From assembly GCA_031287575.1 (NCBI GenBank), contig JAITSV010000062.1:118375-182374 (forward strand): a stretch of DNA of 64,000 nt, written 5' to 3'. This document shows, piece after piece, positions 1 to 9,016 of this stretch; position 1 is the stretch's first letter, and the number at the start of each line of letters is the position of its first letter. A program made the position numbers and the translations under genes. The notes under the pieces were generated by a model. The model was not told the origin of the DNA, did not search any database, and worked only from the letters and a program-made list of their open reading frames with translations. This DNA is from Desulfovibrio sp. Its GTDB lineage: Bacteria; Desulfobacterota; Desulfovibrionia; Desulfovibrionales; Desulfovibrionaceae.

Positions 1-1
1 C

Positions 2-478
2 AAATCGCCCGACGACACCGCCCCGGCGGACCTGCGCCTGCGGGCCAAGGTGCGCGAACTCATCGCCACCGCCGAACTGGTGTGCTACCCGGTGGGCAGC
101 TTCTATTCCAGCGTCATCGCCAACCTGCTGCCCTCGGGCGTGGGCGCGGCGCTGGCCGCCACCCGCTGCCCCAAGGTCTTCGTGCCCAACACCGGCAACG
201 ACCCGGAACTGCTGGGCCACACCCTGGAATTGCAGGTGGATCGGCTGCTGCGCCACCTGCGCAACGACGCGCCGGACGCCATAACCCCGCGCGACGTGCT
301 GGACTTCGTGCTGGTGGACGGCAAGGGGGGCCGCTACCCCGGCGGCGTGCCCAAAAGCCTGACCCAGCGCCTGGCCGGGCTGGGCATCCGCGTGCTGGAC
401 TGCCCGCTGGTGAGCCGCCAGTCGGCCCCGTACCTCGACGAACGCCTGCTCAATCCGGTGCTGCTCTCGCTGTGCTGA
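2..478 (+). CDS. CofD-like protein, C-terminal part (GAK-system type)
   Basis: The 5' end lies outside the window; about 158 residues remain. The visible part includes a segment VCYPVGSFYSSVIANLLPSG, followed by PNTGNDPE and a C-terminal domain ending at a TGA stop. This resembles the C-terminal half of CofD/YvcK-like proteins, which bind a phosphorylated ligand with a Rossmann-type fold. The following gene is an amphi-Trp protein; in sulfate reducers CofD-like and amphi-Trp proteins are annotated together as parts of the so-called GAK system, whose function is unknown. The family call is from recall; the neighbourhood supports it. Enzymatic activity should not be assumed. Confidence 0.6.
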   Translation, partial: KSPDDTAPADLRLRAKVRELIATAELVCYPVGSFYSSVIANLLPSGVGAALAATRCPKVFVPNTGNDPELLGHTLELQVDRLLRHLRNDAPDAITPRDVLDFVLVDGKGGRYPGGVPKSLTQRLAGLGIRVLDCPLVSRQSAPYLDERLLNPVLLSLC

Positions 479-542
479 CGCCCCACGGGGCACCACGCGC
501 CGCCGCACCGGCAACAACCGCTACCAACCGATGGAGGTTCCC

Positions 543-1025
543 ATGGACGGTGAAAAGCAGAAGGTGAGCATCGAACAGCACATGGCCTATGCCGACGCGG
601 TGGCCTACCTGGAAGCACTGCTCAAGGGCTTCAAGGAAGGACGCATCGTGGTGGAGCGCGGCGGCGAGTCCGTTGTGCTCACCCCGCCCCAGAACGTGAA
701 CGTGGAAATCGAGGCCCGCCGCAAGGGCGACAAGCAGAAGTTCTCGCTGGAACTGGAATGGAACGCGGCCCCCGTCGTGGCGGAAGACCCGCTGACCATC
801 TCCGCCGACCTGCCCAAGACAGACGCCGCGAAGCCCTGCGACAAGGGCTGCCCCACCGCAGCGGCCCCGGCGGGAGCGGCCAGGCCCGCCGAAGCCAAGC
901 CTGCCGCACCTGCGCCTGCCGCCAGCCAGCCCAAGCCTGAATCCGCCAAGCCCACCGAACCGGCCAAGCCCACCGAACCGGCCAAGCCAGCTCCCAAGGA
1001 CGCGCCCAAGCCCGGCGGCAAGTAG
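543..1025 (+). CDS. amphi-Trp domain protein with Pro/Ala/Lys tail
   Basis: A 160-residue cytosolic protein. An ATG twelve bases upstream (531) is in frame, but GGAGG at 533-537 sits five bases before the ATG at 543, so the latter is chosen. Residues 1-80 have the amphi-Trp pattern: a charged helix with MAYADAVAYLEALLKGFKEG, then two beta strands ending in a LELEWN-type motif with the conserved Trp. Residues 95-160 form a low-complexity Pro-Ala-Lys tail containing the repeat KPTEPAKPTEPAK, unlike the short family core. The gene follows the CofD-like gene by 64 bases and is closed by a strong terminator, so the two probably form the end of one operon. Function unknown. Confidence 0.7.
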   Translation: MDGEKQKVSIEQHMAYADAVAYLEALLKGFKEGRIVVERGGESVVLTPPQNVNVEIEARRKGDKQKFSLELEWNAAPVVAEDPLTISADLPKTDAAKPCDKGCPTAAAPAGAARPAEAKPAAPAPAASQPKPESAKPTEPAKPTEPAKPAPKDAPKPGGK

Positions 1026-1055
1026 CCCCGCGTCAAACCGGACGGAACAGACACG

Positions 1056-1093
1056 AAGGCCGCCCGCCGGAACATTCCGACGGGCGGCCTTTT
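1056..1093 (+). terminator. Rho-independent terminator after amphi-Trp gene
   Basis: A perfect 11-bp stem (AAGGCCGCCCG at 1056-1066 with CGGGCGGCCTT at 1081-1091), a 14-nt loop and a TTTT run. It lies 30 bases after the stop codon. Confidence 0.9.
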
Positions 1094-1130
1094 CATTTCG
1101 AATCGAAGCGTTGACCTGCGACGCCTCAAG

Positions 1131-1296
1131 GGCTGTGCCCAAATGAGGATTTTCGTTCGTTGGCAAGGAAAACAAGCCCGCCATGACGGGAGTATGCCTC
1201 AGCCGTTAGGCGAGCTAGCCGTACGGATGAGGACCGCAGCGCATGGCAGGCGAAGTTTGACGTAGCCAACGGGCGAAAGGACCATTTGGGTGCGTC
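1131..1296 (-). repeat. Long-hairpin dispersed repeat, copy R1 (3' of the MCP gene)
   Basis: Read on the minus strand, it begins directly after the MCP stop codon and contains GCCCGTTGGCTACGTCAAAC. The two ends are complementary (CCCAAATG 1138-1145 with CATTTGGG 1283-1290), and inner segments pair as well (CGTTGGC with GCCAACG, CGCCATG with CATGGC). A second copy at 62771-62910 has matching changes in both arms. The element fills the gap between the terminator at 1093 and the MCP gene. Confidence 0.8.
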
Positions 1297-2880
1297 CTAT
1301 GCGGTCATGTCGTGAATAATCCCCCGCAACTGCCCGGCCATGTCGGCCAGCGCGCTCACCGCCCGCCCGGCCTGTTCCACCTCGGAGGTGACCTTGCCCG
1401 AAATGTCGCGCACCTCGGCCACGGAGCCGCTGATGTGCTCGCTGGTGGACGACTGCTGTTCCGCCGCCGTGGCGATGGCGTGCACCTGGTCGTTGGTGGC
1501 CACCACCAGGGTGACGATTTCCGCCAGGGCCGCGCCCGATTCGGCGGACAGCCCGCGCGAGCGCTCCACGGCATGCACCGCCGCCTCCATGCCTGCCACC
1601 GAATCGCGGGTACCTTCCTGAATGGCCCGGATGGCCTCGCCCACCTCGCGGGTGGCGTTCATGGTCTTTTCGGCCAGCTTGCGCACCTCGTCGGCCACCA
1701 CGGCGAATCCGCGCCCGGCGTCACCCGCGCGGGCCGCCTCGATGGCGGCGTTCAGCGCCAGCAGGTTGGTCTGGTCGGCAATGTCGCTGATGACCTCCAT
1801 GACCCGGCCGATACCCTCGGCCCGGGTGCCCAGCGCGCCAAGGTCGGCTTTCAGCCGGGCGGCCATGGTGCTCACCTCGTCGATGGCGGCCATGGCCTTT
1901 TCCACCACGCCCGCCCCGGCTTCCGCCTTGGCGCGGGCGTCGGTGGCCTGGCGGGCGGCGTCGGAGGCGTTGCGGGCCACCGCCAGCACGGCGCCGTTCA
2001 TCTCGTCCATGGCGGCGGCGGTCTCGCCGATGCGGCTTGCCTGCCTGTCGGTCAGGGTGCCCGCGTTGCGCATCTGCCCGGCCAGGGTGGCGGAAGTACG
2101 GGCCACCTCGCCGGAAATTTCCTCCGACTGGCGGGCCGCTTCGGCAATGCGCCTGTTGGTGGCTTCCAGTTCGGCCTCGCGGGCGCGCAGGTCGGTGAGG
2201 TCCTGATAGATGCACAGCGCGCCCATCAGCTTGCCCTCTATGTCGTACAGGGGCGAGGCGTTGATGAAAATGCGCCGCTTGCCGCCCTTGCGGCCGGTCA
2301 GGTCCACCTCGCGCCGGGCGATGGTGCCGTTTTCGATACAGTCGCGCAGCACCGTGCGGCGGGTGGCGTCGCCGTAGAAGAACTGGGCCACGTTCTGGCC
2401 GTAGAAGCTTTCCGGCTTGCCGTCATGCTCCAGGATGTGCAGCAGGTTGGTGTTGGTGTAGGTGAGCACCTCCTTGGGGTCCACCACCACGAAGGGGGTA
2501 TCGATGCCCTTCAGCACGCCCTGCGCGAAGGAAAGGTTTCTGCGCAACTGGCCGATAAGCCCATCAAGGGCGATGCGCATCTCGACAAGTTCGTCGCCGC
2601 CGTCGCAGGCGAAACAGACGGAATGGTCACCGGACTTCAGCCGGTCGAGCCGCCAGGTGATCTCGCCCAGCGGCTTGACCACCTTGGCGTGCAGCAGAAA
2701 GGACAGGGCAACGGCCAGGATCACCGCGCACCCCACGGTGATGCCCCCGGCCAGCCAGATGGTGCCGGGGGTGATGGAGCCCGCGCCCACGGAACCGAGC
2801 CAGGCGAAACCGCCCAGGCAGACCAGGGGAACGAGTGCGAGCAGGAAGATAAGCGTCCGGATGCGCAACCCTTGCATCAT
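1297..2880 (-). CDS. Methyl-accepting chemotaxis protein with cytoplasmic PAS domain
   Basis: A 527-residue chemoreceptor. Two hydrophobic segments (about 9-29 and 39-62) are separated by only about ten residues, so there is almost no periplasmic sensor. HAMP follows (about 63-115), then a PAS domain (about 118-235, ending [12 protein letters not shown]), and the MCP signalling domain (about 260-525) with the hairpin tip segment [20 protein letters not shown]. Input is therefore probably cytoplasmic or membrane-redox, as in Aer-like receptors; ligand unknown. GGAG lies eight bases before the ATG. A good sigma-28 promoter is found 130-157 bases upstream, consistent with co-regulation with flagella. 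Divergent from the HD-GYP genes. Confidence 0.95.
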   Translation of the reverse strand: MMQGLRIRTLIFLLALVPLVCLGGFAWLGSVGAGSITPGTIWLAGGITVGCAVILAVALSFLLHAKVVKPLGEITWRLDRLKSGDHSVCFACDGGDELVEMRIALDGLIGQLRRNLSFAQGVLKGIDTPFVVVDPKEVLTYTNTNLLHILEHDGKPESFYGQNVAQFFYGDATRRTVLRDCIENGTIARREVDLTGRKGGKRRIFINASPLYDIEGKLMGALCIYQDLTDLRAREAELEATNRRIAEAARQSEEISGEVARTSATLAGQMRNAGTLTDRQASRIGETAAAMDEMNGAVLAVARNASDAARQATDARAKAEAGAGVVEKAMAAIDEVSTMAARLKADLGALGTRAEGIGRVMEVISDIADQTNLLALNAAIEAARAGDAGRGFAVVADEVRKLAEKTMNATREVGEAIRAIQEGTRDSVAGMEAAVHAVERSRGLSAESGAALAEIVTLVVATNDQVHAIATAAEQQSSTSEHISGSVAEVRDISGKVTSEVEQAGRAVSALADMAGQLRGIIHDMTA

Positions 2881-3010
2881 CGAGGCATCTCCTTATGTCA
2901 CGGGACACGGCAAAATGGCGGTTCACGTCTGGCGGCGCCGCCCCGCGCCGGGAGCATGTGCTGCGTGCGCCCGCAACGGATGCATTTGGCGGCATGCATC
3001 ACGTTACTGC

Positions 3011-3037
3011 CTATCGGCGCAATCGGAATAAATGTTA
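3011..3037 (-). promoter_or_regulatory. Sigma-28 (FliA) promoter for the MCP gene
   Basis: On the minus strand: TAAC, 15 bases, GCCGATAG, very close to the flagellar consensus TAAA-N15-GCCGATAA. It lies in the 315-bp divergent gap 2881-3195. I see no other clear signal in that gap; the HD-GYP promoter side is not obvious. Confidence 0.75.
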
Positions 3038-3195
3038 GCCGAGCGAGCGTGGCCTTTCAAGAAAATCCCCACGGTTTCCAGTCTTGTCCGACCGCATGCA
3101 CAAGGCCCTTTCCTTCACCGCGCGACAACGGTATGCTCGCCGCGCGACAACACACTCCTTTCCGGACAACTTTCACGTCCGTTGCGTAACATCCC

Positions 3196-4212
3196 ATGAA
3201 AGAAACCATTCCTTCACATACTCCGGCGGGCGACCCGCGCTTCTTCCCCGTATCGCCCCTGATGATCTTTCCCAAGGCCGTCGGGTCGTTCAGCGTGTAC
3301 CTGCGGCAGGGCAACACCCTGGTGTTGTATGCCGCGGCGGGCGAGGCCTTCACCGAACGACATCGTACCAACCTGTTCGAGAACGGCGTGCGTGAAGTGT
3401 ACGTGCGCCTTGAACAGCGTGAAAACTACACCCGCTACGTGGAAGAGAACCTGGGCGCCATATTGCAGGACGAATCCATTCCGCTGCCGGAACGGGCGGG
3501 CACCTTCTACCGGGCCTCCACCGAAATCCTGCGCGACGCCTTCGAGGCGCGCATGCCCGTGCCCCTGGACAGCGAAACCTTCCGCAGGCTGCACTACTTC
3601 GTCACCCAGTCCATCCGCTTCCTGACCAGCGCCGATTCGCTGCGGGCCCTCGGCGAATTCATCGGGCACGACTACAGGACCTACACCCATTCCATCCACG
3701 TGCTCATCTACACCATGCCCCTGGCGCAAACCCTGGGGCTGGACGATGCGGCGCTGATCCGCGTGGGCATAGGCACCCTGCTGCACGACGTGGGCATGAC
3801 CCGCGTGCCGAAAAGCATCATCGAGCGCGCCGGGCGCCTGCTTCCGGACGAAGAGACCGTGTACCGCACCCACCCCGCGCAGGGCGTGGCCACCATCGCC
3901 CAGGTGCCCCTGTCGCAGGAGGCCATCAACTGCATCCTGTTCCACCACGAGCGCATGGACGGTTCCGGCTACCCCACGGGACTTTCCGGCGACCAGATTC
4001 CCCCCGTGGTGCGCGCCCTGGCCGTGGCCGACACCTTCGACACGCTCACCTCCACGCGCGGGGGACCGCCCACGGCCACCTCCGCCTTCGAGGTGCTGAA
4101 CCGCATGCGCTCGGAAATGGCATCGACCCTGGACATGGAAATGTTCCGGCGCTTCGTGCTGGTGCTGTCCGGGGCCATGCTTGACGGCGGCTTCGGTGCC
4201 GAAATGGACTGA
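3196..4212 (+). CDS. HD-GYP domain protein (c-di-GMP phosphodiesterase candidate), copy 1
   Basis: 338 residues, no membrane segment. The N-terminal 140 residues form a beta-rich domain shared with the next gene, starting at FFPVSPLMIFPKAVGSFSVY. The C-terminal HD-GYP domain (about 155-335) keeps the metal-binding set: His165 and His168, HD at 197-198, HH at 250-251 and the signature DGSGYP at 255-260. These predict hydrolysis of cyclic di-GMP. The next gene is a paralogue of nearly identical layout, so this is a local tandem duplication. No strong Shine-Dalgarno sequence is seen before the ATG; the start is set by length agreement with the paralogue. Confidence 0.9.
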   Translation: MKETIPSHTPAGDPRFFPVSPLMIFPKAVGSFSVYLRQGNTLVLYAAAGEAFTERHRTNLFENGVREVYVRLEQRENYTRYVEENLGAILQDESIPLPERAGTFYRASTEILRDAFEARMPVPLDSETFRRLHYFVTQSIRFLTSADSLRALGEFIGHDYRTYTHSIHVLIYTMPLAQTLGLDDAALIRVGIGTLLHDVGMTRVPKSIIERAGRLLPDEETVYRTHPAQGVATIAQVPLSQEAINCILFHHERMDGSGYPTGLSGDQIPPVVRALAVADTFDTLTSTRGGPPTATSAFEVLNRMRSEMASTLDMEMFRRFVLVLSGAMLDGGFGAEMD

Positions 4213-4232
4213 TCCCGTACAAGCTGTGCCGG

Positions 4233-4266
4233 CCGGCCCAAACAGGACCAGACCAGGCCAGACCGA
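4233..4266. repeat. CCGGCCCRAACAGGACC intergenic motif plus degenerate 10-11 bp repeat
   Basis: The 17-bp motif at 4233-4249 recurs at 30316-30332 and 45701-45717, each time in the same orientation upstream of a plus-strand gene. Here it runs into GACCAGGCCAGACC repeats. It sits about 230 bases before the second HD-GYP gene. Confidence 0.55.
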
Positions 4267-4381
4267 TCGGGCCGGGCCGCCCGCATGCGCGCGTTTGCGC
4301 ACGTTCCACGGCCCTGCCAACCGGCGCGAAGGCCCGCCAGCCCCGCGATCCCCACACGTTGCAGAGAAAGTCTAGAAAAAG

Positions 4382-4410
4382 TTGACAATGCCTGTGCTTT
4401 CCGTCATGCC
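4382..4410 (+). promoter_or_regulatory. Possible sigma-70 promoter for second HD-GYP gene
   Basis: TTGACA at 4382-4387 is a perfect -35 box, but the -10 region 16-17 bases later (TCATGC) is poor. It lies 90 bases before the start codon. Confidence 0.35.
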
Positions 4411-4476
4411 TTTGCGAGGGGAGAGGTGCGTCCATAACGGCCCGGCACCACTGCAACATCCAGGAAATTCTTGGAA

Positions 4477-5460
4477 ATGACACAGGCAACGGCTGCGCAA
4501 CAGGACCCCTCGGAATTCTTCGCGGTGCCCACCACGATGCTTTTGCCTGACATGTCGGGTTCTTTCGGCGTGTACATCAGGCAGGAGAAGGGGTTTGTCC
4601 TTTACGCCCACGAAGGCGAACAGTTCACGCCGCGCCACCGCCTGCAACTGCGCGCGCACGGGGTGGAACACATCTACGTGCACCAGGCGCAGCACCCCCT
4701 GTACCGCGAACACCGCGAACAGTATCTGGGGCGCATTCTTTCCGACGAAACCATCCCCCTGCCCGAACGGGCGCGCCTGTTCTACGCCACCTCCACCGAA
4801 ATCGTGCAGGAGGTGTTCGAGCGCAAGCTGCCCCGCAGCCTGAAACGCGCCACCTTCGACCGCATCCTGGCCCTGGTCACCGAAGGCATCAGCTTCCTGA
4901 CGCTGGAAAACTCGCTGAAGACCGTGGCCTCGCTGGTGGCGCACGACTACCACACCTACTCCCACTCGCTGCACGTCTTCGTGTATTCGCAGGCCATCCT
5001 GCAAAGCTACGGCTTCGACGAGGAAAGCCTGGTGCAGTTCGGCCTGGGGGCCATGCTGCACGACATCGGCAAGACCTTCGTGAACCCGGACATCCTGGCC
5101 AAGCCCGGCGCGCTGTCACTGGAAGAACGCATCGAGGTCAACCGCCATCCGGTGTTCGGCGTGGGCGCGTGCACGCTGATGCCCCTGTCGCAGGACGCCA
5201 TCAACTGCATTCTGTTCCACCACGAGAAACTGGACGGCACCGGCTACCCCTGCGGCCTCACCAGCGGCGAAATCCCCCTGCCGGTGCGGGCCATCACCAT
5301 TGCCGACATCTACGACGCGCTGACGTCCAACCGCCCCTATGCTCCCGCCATGAACGCCTTTCAGGTGCTGCGCCTGATGATGAACGAGATGCGCGAACAG
5401 ATCGACCTCGACATCTTCAAGCGCTTCGTGATGATTCTGTCCGGCGCCAACGTGGTGTAG
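4477..5460 (+). CDS. HD-GYP domain protein (c-di-GMP phosphodiesterase candidate), copy 2
   Basis: 327 residues from the ATG at 4477; a TTG two codons earlier is in frame, but AGGAA at 4462-4466 is better spaced for the ATG. Same architecture as the preceding gene: an N-terminal domain with FFAVPTTMLLPDMSGSFGVY and an HD-GYP domain with HSLH, HDIGK (HD at 195-196), HH and DGTGYP at 253-258. This copy keeps the canonical HDIGK and GTGYP residues better than copy 1 (HDVGM, GSGYP). It may therefore be the more typical phosphodiesterase of the pair. A TTGACA box 90 bases upstream suggests its own promoter. Confidence 0.9.
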   Translation: MTQATAAQQDPSEFFAVPTTMLLPDMSGSFGVYIRQEKGFVLYAHEGEQFTPRHRLQLRAHGVEHIYVHQAQHPLYREHREQYLGRILSDETIPLPERARLFYATSTEIVQEVFERKLPRSLKRATFDRILALVTEGISFLTLENSLKTVASLVAHDYHTYSHSLHVFVYSQAILQSYGFDEESLVQFGLGAMLHDIGKTFVNPDILAKPGALSLEERIEVNRHPVFGVGACTLMPLSQDAINCILFHHEKLDGTGYPCGLTSGEIPLPVRAITIADIYDALTSNRPYAPAMNAFQVLRLMMNEMREQIDLDIFKRFVMILSGANVV

Positions 5461-5692
5461 CGCGCTCCTTGCGTCGAGAGCGCCCCCTTCCGCGCCCCGT
5501 GCACAGCCGGTTCGACGGTTGCCGCACCGCCCTTCACCCCCTGGTGCCCCTGCATGTCCCTGCGGACATGACAAACGCAGTCTCTTCCAGTACAAGCCAT
5601 GGCCGCAGACGGCCCCATGTGACAGCCGTCCGCCAGCCTGACGCATCGCCGGGCCTGCCGCACCCCTCACGACACCCGATCGAGCACCATCG

Positions 5693-6535
5693 ATGGATAT
5701 CAAGATCTTTGCCTGCTACCACAAGGCAGCCCAGGCCATCCACAGCGACATCATCCGGCCCCTGCATGTCGGCAAGGCCCTCTCCACGACCGATCTCGGC
5801 TTTCCCGGCGACGACACCGGCGACAACATATCCGCCAGGAACCCGCATTACTGCGAGCTGACGGCCACCTACTGGATATGGAAGAACGTGCAGGCCGACG
5901 TCGTGGGGCTGTTCCACTACAGGCGGCTGCTGAACCTCGCCGACACGCACACCAAGGTACACAAGACCGACGCCGCGTCCCTTGCCGCACATGGACTGAC
6001 CGCGGAAAACATCAGGTCGCTGCTCGACCGGTACGACGCGCTGCTGCCGCATGAGTGCACCTTTGACGAAACCATCCACGAACAGTACCGCAGGGCGCAC
6101 GTCGCGTCCGACATCGACACCGCCCTTGCCGTCATCGATGAAAAATATCCGCACATGTCGCACGCTGCCGACGCCGTCATCCGCAATGGCTCGCGCATGT
6201 ACGGCACCAACATGCTCGTTGCCCCAAAACCCCTGTTCGACGAATACGCCAGCTGGCTTTTCGACATCCTTTTCGAAGTCGAACGGCGCGTGCATGCCAG
6301 CGTGCACGGCAGGGCCGCATACCAGCAGCGGGTATACGGCTTTCTCTCGGAACGGCTGATGGGTGTCTTCATCGCATACAAGCAGCAGGTGGACGGGCTG
6401 AAATTCATGACGTTCCCCGCCCTGTGCATTGAAGAAGACGAACGGAAATGGAACCGATACAGGTTCCGCTTCTTCAGGCGCAAGTTGCTGAGCGCGCTGG
6501 GCCTTGGCAAGAAGCGCTGGCAACGGCAGATGTAG
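5693..6535 (+). CDS. DUF4422 family protein (glycosyltransferase-like)
   Basis: 280 residues with no signal peptide. Matches the DUF4422 pattern: an N-terminal IKIFACYHK strand, YCELTATYWIWKN at about residues 53-65, VGLFHYRRLL and a C-terminal basic segment RFFRRKLLSALG. Members of this family are found in capsule and polysaccharide loci and are thought to act in glycan synthesis; the reaction is not established. No other glycan genes adjoin it, so it looks like an orphan. No clear Shine-Dalgarno sequence precedes the ATG. The coding sequence is visibly less GC-extreme at third positions than the neighbours, which may hint at transfer. Confidence 0.7.
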   Translation: MDIKIFACYHKAAQAIHSDIIRPLHVGKALSTTDLGFPGDDTGDNISARNPHYCELTATYWIWKNVQADVVGLFHYRRLLNLADTHTKVHKTDAASLAAHGLTAENIRSLLDRYDALLPHECTFDETIHEQYRRAHVASDIDTALAVIDEKYPHMSHAADAVIRNGSRMYGTNMLVAPKPLFDEYASWLFDILFEVERRVHASVHGRAAYQQRVYGFLSERLMGVFIAYKQQVDGLKFMTFPALCIEEDERKWNRYRFRFFRRKLLSALGLGKKRWQRQM

Positions 6536-6761
6536 CGGCCCCATCACGGTCACAACCGACCACGACCCCACGCGTCGCGGCCTTCCGGCCCGCCCTGTTC
6601 GATCACACAATCCCGACCGAAAAAATCCGCTCCGCCCCTTCCCCGGCCGGACGTGCGTTGTTATATGCCCAATAATGACGCGCCGTGCCCTGCCCAGTGC
6701 TCAGCCCAATGCTCTGCCCGTGCTCAGCCGACCGCGCTAACGCCCCCCGGAGGAACGCAAC

Positions 6762-7607
6762 ATGTGGGAGTATACCGACAAGGTACGAGAGCACTTCCTG
6801 AACCCGCGCAACGTGGGCTCCCTTGACGACGCCAACGCCATCGGCGAGGTCGGCAGCCTTGCCTGCGGCGACGCCCTCAAGCTCTATCTCAAGATCGACG
6901 GCGACCGCATCGTGGACGCCAGATTCCAGACCTTTGGCTGCGCCAGCGCCATCGCCTCCAGTTCGGCGCTGACCGAACTGATCAAGGGCATGACGGTGGA
7001 AGAAGCCCTGAAGCTGACCAACCGCGACATCGCCGAATTTCTGGGCGGCCTGCCCAAGGAAAAGATGCACTGCTCGGTCATGGGGCAGGAAGCGCTGGAG
7101 GCCGCCATCCGCAACTGGCGCGGCGAACCCGCCGTGGAACACAGCCACGAGGGCCAGCTGGTCTGCAAGTGCTTTGGCGTGACCGACGAACAGATCGTGC
7201 GCGCCATCCGCGAGAACGGCCTGAAGAGCGTGGAGGAAATCACCCACTACACCAAGGCCGGCGGCGGCTGCGGCGAATGCGTGGGTGAACTGCAGAAGCT
7301 GCTGGACGCGGAACTGGGCAAGACCCCGGTGTGTGAAACGCCCCTTGCCGCCGCGCCGAAAAAGCTCTCCAACGTGCAGCGCATGCAACTGGTCATGAAG
7401 GTGCTGGAAGGTGAAATCCGCCCCCGCCTGCAACAGGACGGCGGCGACATCGAACTCGTGGACATGGACGGCACCACCGTTTACGTGGCCCTGCGCGGCA
7501 TGTGTACCAGTTGCCCCTCCAGCCGCCTGACGCTGGAAGGCTTCGTGGAAAAGACCCTGCGCGACCATGTGGACGAGAACATCGTGGTCAAGGAGGCGGC
7601 AGCGTGA
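6762..7607 (+). CDS. nifU: Fe-S cluster assembly scaffold NifU (three-domain form)
   Basis: 281 residues with all three NifU domains. The IscU-like scaffold (1-125) has ligands Cys35, Cys60 and Cys104. The BFD-like [2Fe-2S] domain (about 130-180) has Cys135, Cys137, Cys170 and Cys173. The Nfu domain (about 205-278) carries the CxxC at Cys248/Cys251. It assembles clusters from the sulfur released by the cysteine desulfurase encoded next. GGAGG at 6750 region precedes the ATG. The gene overlaps nifS by four bases (GTGA), so translation is coupled. No nitrogenase genes are present in the window; in sulfate reducers this pair serves as a general assembly system. Confidence 0.97.
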   Translation: MWEYTDKVREHFLNPRNVGSLDDANAIGEVGSLACGDALKLYLKIDGDRIVDARFQTFGCASAIASSSALTELIKGMTVEEALKLTNRDIAEFLGGLPKEKMHCSVMGQEALEAAIRNWRGEPAVEHSHEGQLVCKCFGVTDEQIVRAIRENGLKSVEEITHYTKAGGGCGECVGELQKLLDAELGKTPVCETPLAAAPKKLSNVQRMQLVMKVLEGEIRPRLQQDGGDIELVDMDGTTVYVALRGMCTSCPSSRLTLEGFVEKTLRDHVDENIVVKEAAA

Positions 7608-8818
7608 ACACCGTATACTTCGACAACAACGCCACCACCCGCGTGGACCCGGCCGTGCTGGCGGCCATGCTGCCCTATTTCGGCGAGCTGTACGGCAACC
7701 CTTCGTCCATGCACACCTTTGGCGGGCAGGTGGGCCGCGCCGTGCGCGAGGCGCGCGAACAGGTGGCCCGGCTCATCGGGGCCACGCCGGAAGAGATCGT
7801 GTTCACCTCGTGCGGGACGGAGGGCGACAACACCGCCATCCGCGCCGCGCTGGCCGCCCAGCCCGACAAGAAGCACATCATCACCACCAGGGTGGAGCAC
7901 CCCGCCGTGCTCAGCCTGTCCCAGCATCTGGAAAAGAACGGCTACGAACTGACCCTGCTGGGCGTGGACGACAAGGGCCGCATGAACCTGGACGAACTGC
8001 GCGACGCCATCCGCAAGGACACGGCCGTCGTGTCCATCATGTTCGCCAACAACGAGACGGGCACCATCTTCCCCGTGGCCGAAGCCGCCGCCATCTGCAA
8101 GGAACGCGGCGTGCCCTTCCACACCGATGCGGTGCAGGCCGTGGGCAAGCTGGCCATCGACGTGCGCGAACTGCCCGTGGACTATCTGGTGCTGTCCGGC
8201 CACAAGCTGCACGCCCCCAAGGGCATCGGCGCGCTGTACGTGCGGCGCGGGGCGGCCTACCGGCCCTTCCTGCGCGGCGGCCATCAGGAGCGCGGGCGCC
8301 GTGGCGGCACCGAGAACGTGCCCGCCATCATCGGCCTTGGCGTGGCCTGCGATCTTGCCGCCGCCAACATGGCGGAAGAGAACACCCGCGTGCGCGCCCT
8401 GCGCGACAGGCTGGAGCAGGGCCTGCTGGCCGCCATCCCCGACGCCATCGTCAACGGCGATGTGGCCAACCGCCTGCCCAACACCACCAACATCTCGTTC
8501 AAGTACGTGGAGGGCGAGGCCATCCTGCTGCTGCTCGACCAGTTGGGGGTATGCGCCAGCTCCGGCTCGGCCTGCACGTCCGGCAGTCTGGAACCCTCGC
8601 ACGTGCTGCGGGCCATGGGCGTGCCGTTCACCTACGCGCACGGCTCCATCCGCTTCAGCCTTTCGCGCTTCAACACGCAGGAAGAGGTGGACCACGTGGT
8701 GCGCGAACTGCCGCGCGTCATCGCCCGCCTGCGCGAGATGTCCCCCTTCCGCGCCGGAAGCGAGGCGGAGGCGGCGTTGGCAAAGCCTGCATGCGCCTGT
8801 CAGGGCTGCGGTTCGTAA
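7604..8818 (+). CDS. nifS: Cysteine desulfurase NifS
   Basis: 404 residues from a GTG start at 7604; AGGAGG at 7591-7596 is seven bases upstream, and the start overlaps the nifU stop. PLP-dependent: the Schiff-base lysine is Lys201 in SGHKLHAPKG. The catalytic cysteine that carries the persulfide is Cys324 in SSGSACTSG. It delivers sulfur from cysteine to NifU. The C-terminus ends with a small Cys-rich tail (CACQGCGS) not required by the family and of unknown use. An in-frame extension upstream to 7502 is rejected because it would lie inside nifU. Confidence 0.97.
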   Translation: MNTVYFDNNATTRVDPAVLAAMLPYFGELYGNPSSMHTFGGQVGRAVREAREQVARLIGATPEEIVFTSCGTEGDNTAIRAALAAQPDKKHIITTRVEHPAVLSLSQHLEKNGYELTLLGVDDKGRMNLDELRDAIRKDTAVVSIMFANNETGTIFPVAEAAAICKERGVPFHTDAVQAVGKLAIDVRELPVDYLVLSGHKLHAPKGIGALYVRRGAAYRPFLRGGHQERGRRGGTENVPAIIGLGVACDLAAANMAEENTRVRALRDRLEQGLLAAIPDAIVNGDVANRLPNTTNISFKYVEGEAILLLLDQLGVCASSGSACTSGSLEPSHVLRAMGVPFTYAHGSIRFSLSRFNTQEEVDHVVRELPRVIARLREMSPFRAGSEAEAALAKPACACQGCGS

Positions 8819-8917
8819 CACGGCAATTCCGCTGCCCATTCTCCCCCTGTACGCACGGGGGCGTTTGTGGCATCCGGGAACATCGCCCTGCTTCCGGCCA
8901 TGGCCGACGAACATTCC

Positions 8918-8944
8918 GGGGGAAGGCGCAACCTTCCCCCTTTT
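8918..8944 (+). terminator. Rho-independent terminator between nifS and cysK
   Basis: A perfect 9-bp stem (GGGGGAAGG 8918-8926, CCTTCCCCC 8932-8940), a 5-nt loop and TTTT. It separates the nifU-nifS unit from cysK, leaving 72 bases before the cysK start for a separate promoter, or acting as an attenuator. Confidence 0.85.
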
Positions 8945-9016
8945 CGCAACAGACGGGGCGCCGCGCGGTGACACGCGCCCACGGCCATCCGCATCGGACA
9001 CCCACAGGAGGCTCGC

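Noticed and set aside
1312..3189. A 625-codon plus-strand frame over the MCP gene
   Set aside because: Antisense shadow of a clear chemoreceptor; no conserved motif.
7502..7603. N-terminal extension of NifS
   Set aside because: It would lie wholly inside nifU; the GTG at 7604 has an ideal ribosome site.
6762..8818. Nitrogenase gene cluster suggested by NifU/NifS
   Set aside because: No structural nif genes in the window; the pair is the general Fe-S system in these bacteria and sits beside cysteine synthesis.
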